This document shows positions 32,914 to 36,378 of a stretch of DNA of 36,378 nt, in pieces; within the stretch, counting starts at the first letter, position 1; every line of letters starts with the position of its first letter. The position numbers and the translations under genes were made by a program. Under the pieces are notes generated by a model. That model was not told the origin of the DNA. It ran no database searches and worked only from the letters and a program-made list of their open reading frames with translations. The DNA is from an uncultured Granulosicoccaceae bacterium (lineage in GTDB: Bacteria; Pseudomonadota; Gammaproteobacteria; Granulosicoccales; Granulosicoccaceae): contig CALDTX010000088.1 in assembly GCA_937923565.1 (NCBI GenBank), forward strand, positions 1 to 36,378. Direction: 5' to 3'.

Positions 32914-34737
32914 TTGATCCAGAAACTACGCAACATAGCAATCATAGCCCATGTTGACCACGGCAAAACGACCTTGGTTGACAAGTTGTTACAGCAATCG
33001 GGCACATTAGACTCACGCTTGGCGCCAACCGAACGCTTGATGGACTCCAACGCCATCGAAAAAGAGCGCGGCATTACCATTTTGGCAAAAAATACCGCCA
33101 TTAAATGGAACGACTACCGTATCAACATTGTTGACACGCCGGGACACGCCGATTTCGGTGGTGAAGTGGAACGCGTACTCAGCATGGTAGATTCAGTTCT
33201 GCTGCTGGTTGATGCCGCAGAAGGCCCAATGCCGCAAACCCGATTTGTAACGCAAAAGGCGTTTGCAATGGGATTTCGACCCATTGTGGTTATTAACAAA
33301 ATTGATCGTGAAGGCGCTCGACCTAGCTGGGCACTCGACCAAACTTTCGAATTATTCGACAACTTGGGCGCAACCGATGAGCAGTTAGACTTCCCGGTTA
33401 TCTATGCTTCAGCTATCAATGGCTTCTCTGGCGTAGACCCAAGCGTATCCGAAGGCGACATGACGCCTTTATTTGAAACCATCATCGAAGAAGTACCAGC
33501 ACCCGATGTCGATACCGATGGGCCGTTCCAAATGCAAATTTCATCGCTCGATTACAACAGCTACGTTGGTGTTATTGGCATCGCGCGCATCAAGCGCGGC
33601 AGGCTAACGCCAAACCAGCAAGTTAAAGTGGTCGACGTTGAAGGCAAAATTCGCTCAGCGAAAATTTTACAAGTTCTTGGCTTTCATGGATTAGAGCGTA
33701 TCGAAACTGATATGGCACAAGCCGGCGACATCGTTTGCATAACCGGTATCGACAAACTGCACATATCAGACACCCTCTGCGATCCCAACCACGTTGAAGC
33801 CTTGCCAGCGCTAAGCGTTGATGAGCCAACCATCAGCATGATGTTCCAACCTAACTCTTCCCCGTTTGCGGGTAAAGAAGGCAAGTACGTTACCAGTCGT
33901 AACATCTGGGACCGACTGCAAACTGAGCTACTCCACAATGTAGCTTTGCGGGTTGAGCGAACTGAAATGAGCGAAACATTCAAAGTCTCGGGTCGTGGTG
34001 AATTGCATTTATCGGTACTGATCGAAAACATGCGCCGTGAAGGCTATGAGTTGGGTGTGGGCCGACCCGTTGTTATCACACGCGAAGTTGATGGCAAAAT
34101 AGAAGAGCCGTTCGAGCAAATTACGATTGATGTCGAAGAAAAGCATCAAGGCACCATCATGGAGAAAATGGGTGAGCGCCGTGCAGATTTGAAGGATATG
34201 GTTCCCGACGGTAAGGGCCGGGTTCGTCTTGACTACATTGCGCCAGCTCGAGGCATGATTGGTTTCAGAACTGAATTTCTAACAGCCACTTCAGGCTCTG
34301 GTTTGATTTACAGCGTTTTCGATCACTACGGACCAAAACTGAATTTCAGTGTTGGGCAACGTCGTAATGGCGTGCTAATTTCTAACGGACAGGGTAAAGC
34401 GCTTGGCTTTGCATTGTGGAATTTACAAGAACGTGGCCGTTTAATTACCAGCGCGAACGATATCGTGTACGAAGGTCAGATCATTGGTATTCATTCACGC
34501 GATAACGATTTAACCGTGAACTGCCTTAAGGGCAAACAGTTAACCAACGTTCGTGCATCAGGTACTGATGAAAACATCGTGCTGACGCCACCGATCATCA
34601 TGACCTTAGAACAAGCGCTGGAATTTATCGATGACGACGAACTGGTTGAAGTTACGCCAGAATCAATCCGAATTCGCAAAAAGCATTTAACTGAAAACGA
34701 GCGCAAACGCAATTCGCGACAGGCAAAAGCCAGCTAG
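32914..34737 (+). CDS. typA: Ribosome-associated GTPase TypA/BipA
   Basis: TypA/BipA is a translational GTPase that binds ribosomes and aids 50S assembly and stress or cold adaptation. The 607-aa protein has all GTPase motifs: AHVDHGKT (12-19), [14 protein letters not shown] and INKID. EF-G-like domains and the BipA-specific C-terminal domain follow, and length is the usual value. The start is TTG at 32914, giving [20 protein letters not shown], which matches the family start exactly; AGGA lies about 8-11 nt upstream, so this start is well supported. It is divergent from ade and convergent with zapE. Confidence 0.97.
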   Translation: MIQKLRNIAIIAHVDHGKTTLVDKLLQQSGTLDSRLAPTERLMDSNAIEKERGITILAKNTAIKWNDYRINIVDTPGHADFGGEVERVLSMVDSVLLLVDAAEGPMPQTRFVTQKAFAMGFRPIVVINKIDREGARPSWALDQTFELFDNLGATDEQLDFPVIYASAINGFSGVDPSVSEGDMTPLFETIIEEVPAPDVDTDGPFQMQISSLDYNSYVGVIGIARIKRGRLTPNQQVKVVDVEGKIRSAKILQVLGFHGLERIETDMAQAGDIVCITGIDKLHISDTLCDPNHVEALPALSVDEPTISMMFQPNSSPFAGKEGKYVTSRNIWDRLQTELLHNVALRVERTEMSETFKVSGRGELHLSVLIENMRREGYELGVGRPVVITREVDGKIEEPFEQITIDVEEKHQGTIMEKMGERRADLKDMVPDGKGRVRLDYIAPARGMIGFRTEFLTATSGSGLIYSVFDHYGPKLNFSVGQRRNGVLISNGQGKALGFALWNLQERGRLITSANDIVYEGQIIGIHSRDNDLTVNCLKGKQLTNVRASGTDENIVLTPPIIMTLEQALEFIDDDELVEVTPESIRIRKKHLTENERKRNSRQAKAS

Positions 34738-34750
34738 TTAAATCAAAACA

Positions 34751-34783
34751 CTGAGCACGCTCCAAACTTGTGTGCGTGCTCAG
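34751..34783. terminator. Bidirectional terminator between typA and zapE
   Basis: CTGAGCACGC (34751-34760) and GCGTGCTCAG (34774-34783) pair perfectly around a 13-nt loop. It lies between the typA stop (34737) and the convergent zapE stop (34791) and can serve both transcripts, although T-runs are short. Confidence 0.65.
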
Positions 34784-34790
34784 CATCACT

Positions 34791-35930
34791 TCACGATTTC
34801 GACGCAACTAACGCGACCACCTGCGCTGCCAAATAAGCTTTGGTTTGCATTTCAGTTAGCCGGCTAGCTGCTCTTACAAATTCAAATTCGAGTTTTTTCC
34901 CTGTATATAAAGCGTCTGGCGCAGCTGCTGCTGAAACAATCAGTTTCACATTGCGATCATAAAACTCATCAACCAAATTGACCAAGCGTCGCGCAGCGTC
35001 GTTGTCGTCGTCGTTCATGATAGGAATGTCGCTGATCATCACCGTATGATAAGTGCTCGCTATTTCAATATAGTCATCGGTGGATCGCGCGGTTTTAAAC
35101 AGAACATCAAAATGAAACCAGACTAGATCGGTCGATTTCTCAATAACCGGTAAGTCGCGTTGATTGATGGTTAGCATCCGTTCTGTACTGTCGGCACCTA
35201 CTTTCAAACGTGAATAATGCGTTTTCATCGCCGCCAGCGTGGCATCGTCTGCCACTCCCTGCACATACTCACCAACAAGATACGTGGACTCTTTTTGTAA
35301 AAGTCTTAAGCGGTAGTCTGTGGTACCACACATTTCATAAACCAAGGTATGCTTTTTTATTTGTTCTATCGCAGGTAGAAAACGCGAACGTTGCAATCCA
35401 TCTTTATACAAATTATCTGGCTCGATATTTGAGGTAGTCACCAAGCAAACACCACGATCAAACAGCTCAGTTAGCAAAGTGCCCAATAGCATGGCATCGG
35501 TGATGTCGTTAACATGAATTTCATCAAGCAACAGCAAGCGGGCTTTACTGGCCCATTTATCCGCTACCAACGGTATCGGGTTTTCAACCTGCCCTAGTTC
35601 GGTTAGGTCTTCATGGATGCGGCGCATGAAGTGATGGAAGTGCAAACGGGTTTTGTCTTTAAACGATACGTTTTCGAAAAACATATCGCAAAGATGTGTT
35701 TTCCCCCGACCGACGCCACCCCACAGATACAAGCCATCCACCTTTTCAATTGGCGTTTTAGTTCGCTTGAATAGTTTTTTGAAAAAGCTTGTTGATTCGG
35801 CGGAGAACGGGCCTCGGTTTGCAAGCGCAACCGCGATTGCATCAAGCTTTTGCATAACATCGTGCTGTTCCTGATCAGCACTGAGTGAGCCGTCTTCAAC
35901 CGCTCGTTGGTAATGCGCAAGAGGGCCCAC
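34791..35930 (-). CDS. zapE: Cell division protein ZapE (AFG1-family ATPase)
   Basis: ZapE is a cytoplasmic ATPase that associates with the Z-ring and is related to mitochondrial AFG1/LACE1. The 379-aa protein carries Walker A GGVGRGKT (71-78), the Walker B stretch LLLLDEIHVND and the family motifs FHHFMRRIH and TTSNIEPDNLYKDGLQRSRFLPAI. Start is GTG at 35930: the conserved HYQRAVEDGSL follows at once and AGG lies 7 nt upstream, while no ATG precedes it. It lies 7 nt after the PilZ-like gene, so the two form a likely operon. Confidence 0.95.
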   Translation of the reverse strand: MGPLAHYQRAVEDGSLSADQEQHDVMQKLDAIAVALANRGPFSAESTSFFKKLFKRTKTPIEKVDGLYLWGGVGRGKTHLCDMFFENVSFKDKTRLHFHHFMRRIHEDLTELGQVENPIPLVADKWASKARLLLLDEIHVNDITDAMLLGTLLTELFDRGVCLVTTSNIEPDNLYKDGLQRSRFLPAIEQIKKHTLVYEMCGTTDYRLRLLQKESTYLVGEYVQGVADDATLAAMKTHYSRLKVGADSTERMLTINQRDLPVIEKSTDLVWFHFDVLFKTARSTDDYIEIASTYHTVMISDIPIMNDDDNDAARRLVNLVDEFYDRNVKLIVSAAAAPDALYTGKKLEFEFVRAASRLTEMQTKAYLAAQVVALVASKS

Positions 35931-35937
35931 GATTGAC

Positions 35938-36318
35938 CTAGCGGATACTGCTTAAGCCATTATTAGCTCGAATAGCTCTTAAGGCTTCTTTCTGGCGCAC
36001 CAACACATAGTGATGCAAAGCCTCGGTTTCATCCACTGACAATTCAACAAACCGACAAAACAACTCATCGTTTTTATCTTCAGTCGTTACATCGACGTAG
36101 CCCTTTATTGAGCGCTTCATGGTTGGAAGGTCAAGCGTGAACGGGTATCGACTACCCGATGTTATCGATTCAGACGTGGTGGCAAAACCTGCCGCACTAA
36201 TGTCCAGAATACGCGTTAACGCACCGTCAAGCTGCAAAATAACGGGTTCATCAGGGTTCGGTACTACCGAGTAAGCCTTACGACCGGAAGAAGGCGCGCT
36301 AACCGTAATGTCACTCAT
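35938..36318 (-). CDS. PilZ-like domain protein
   Basis: The 126-aa protein has one recognisable feature, TRILDISAAGFA, matching the DxSxxG half of the PilZ c-di-GMP site, followed by a beta-rich core ending in EALHHYVLVRQKEALR. The usual N-terminal RxxxR motif, needed for strong c-di-GMP binding, is not evident: only GRKAYSVV precedes the core. It may be a degenerate PilZ that binds a partner protein instead. It lies just upstream of zapE with a 7-nt gap. Start is ATG at 36318. The remaining 60 bases to the window end hold no recognisable gene. Confidence 0.7.
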   Translation of the reverse strand: MSDITVSAPSSGRKAYSVVPNPDEPVILQLDGALTRILDISAAGFATTSESITSGSRYPFTLDLPTMKRSIKGYVDVTTEDKNDELFCRFVELSVDETEALHHYVLVRQKEALRAIRANNGLSSIR

Positions 36319-36378
36319 ATCAGCGTTTAACCACGCAAACCATAAGGTACGAGTGAATTGAGCCTGGCTCTTAGTCGC

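Noticed and set aside
1-36378. tRNA, rRNA, CRISPR, IS or phage genes
   Set aside because: I looked for clover-leaf-like segments in gaps, regular repeats with spacers and transposase motifs and found none; a profile search such as tRNAscan or ISfinder would be decisive.

Overview
The window looks like chromosomal DNA of a free-living, probably aquatic gammaproteobacterium. This rests on a YggT/HU/type II secretion block, BipA/TypA, a ZapE-type ATPase, two Slp-type lipoproteins, a PPK2 kinase and an allantoinase of the PuuE type. Genus cannot be fixed from sequence alone. I see no rRNA or tRNA gene, CRISPR array, transposase or phage gene.

Layout. 1-7.3 kb (+): the tail of a yggT-like gene, an HU-family protein with a lysine-rich tail, then gspC-D-E-F, the start of a type II secretion operon that stops after gspF. 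7.3-13.1 kb (-): a small PA1571-like protein, a PPK2 polyphosphate kinase, a CopD-like membrane protein, L-serine dehydratase, a secreted trypsin-like protease and tandem Slp lipoproteins, separated by long non-coding gaps with several inverted repeats. 13.5-17.1 kb: an unknown 99-aa protein, then ureide genes (puuE on +; an amidohydrolase and hydroxyisourate hydrolase on -), then murQ. 17.1-19.0 kb (+): a membrane-anchored GH123/DUF4091-like glycosidase. 19.0-24.8 kb (-): AlaX and a tight sulfur cluster consisting of an EamA exporter, a JAMM peptidase, a ubiquitin-like/E1/rhodanese fusion, a cysteine-synthase-like enzyme and serine acetyltransferase. A divergent MocR-type regulator follows (24.9-26.3 kb, +). 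26.3-32.7 kb (-): ade-xdhA-xdhB-xdhC, converting adenine to urate. 32.9-36.3 kb: typA (+), then convergent zapE and a PilZ-like gene.

How the genes work together. The ade-xdhABC operon (adenine to hypoxanthine to xanthine to urate) and the uraH/puuE group (hydroxyisourate onward, allantoin to allantoate) are two arms of purine catabolism. Neither a urate oxidase nor a UraD decarboxylase is visible in the window, and the amidohydrolase beside uraH is a candidate for a missing step.

The most interesting part is the sulfur cluster. One polypeptide carries a MoaD/ThiS/CysO-like beta-grasp domain ending in Ala-Gly-Gly, followed without a break by a MoeB-like E1 enzyme and a rhodanese. The Gly-Gly is therefore internal and would have to be freed. 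A JAMM peptidase gene overlaps it by 4 nt upstream, and a cysteine-synthase-like enzyme plus a C-terminally extended serine acetyltransferase lie downstream. I infer a protein-thiocarboxylate route to cysteine, or to a related sulfur metabolite, in which the carrier is made as a precursor of its own activating enzyme. Lines sampled there are 38-43% GC, against 52-58% in single lines from gspE and typA, but one xdhB line is also 38%.
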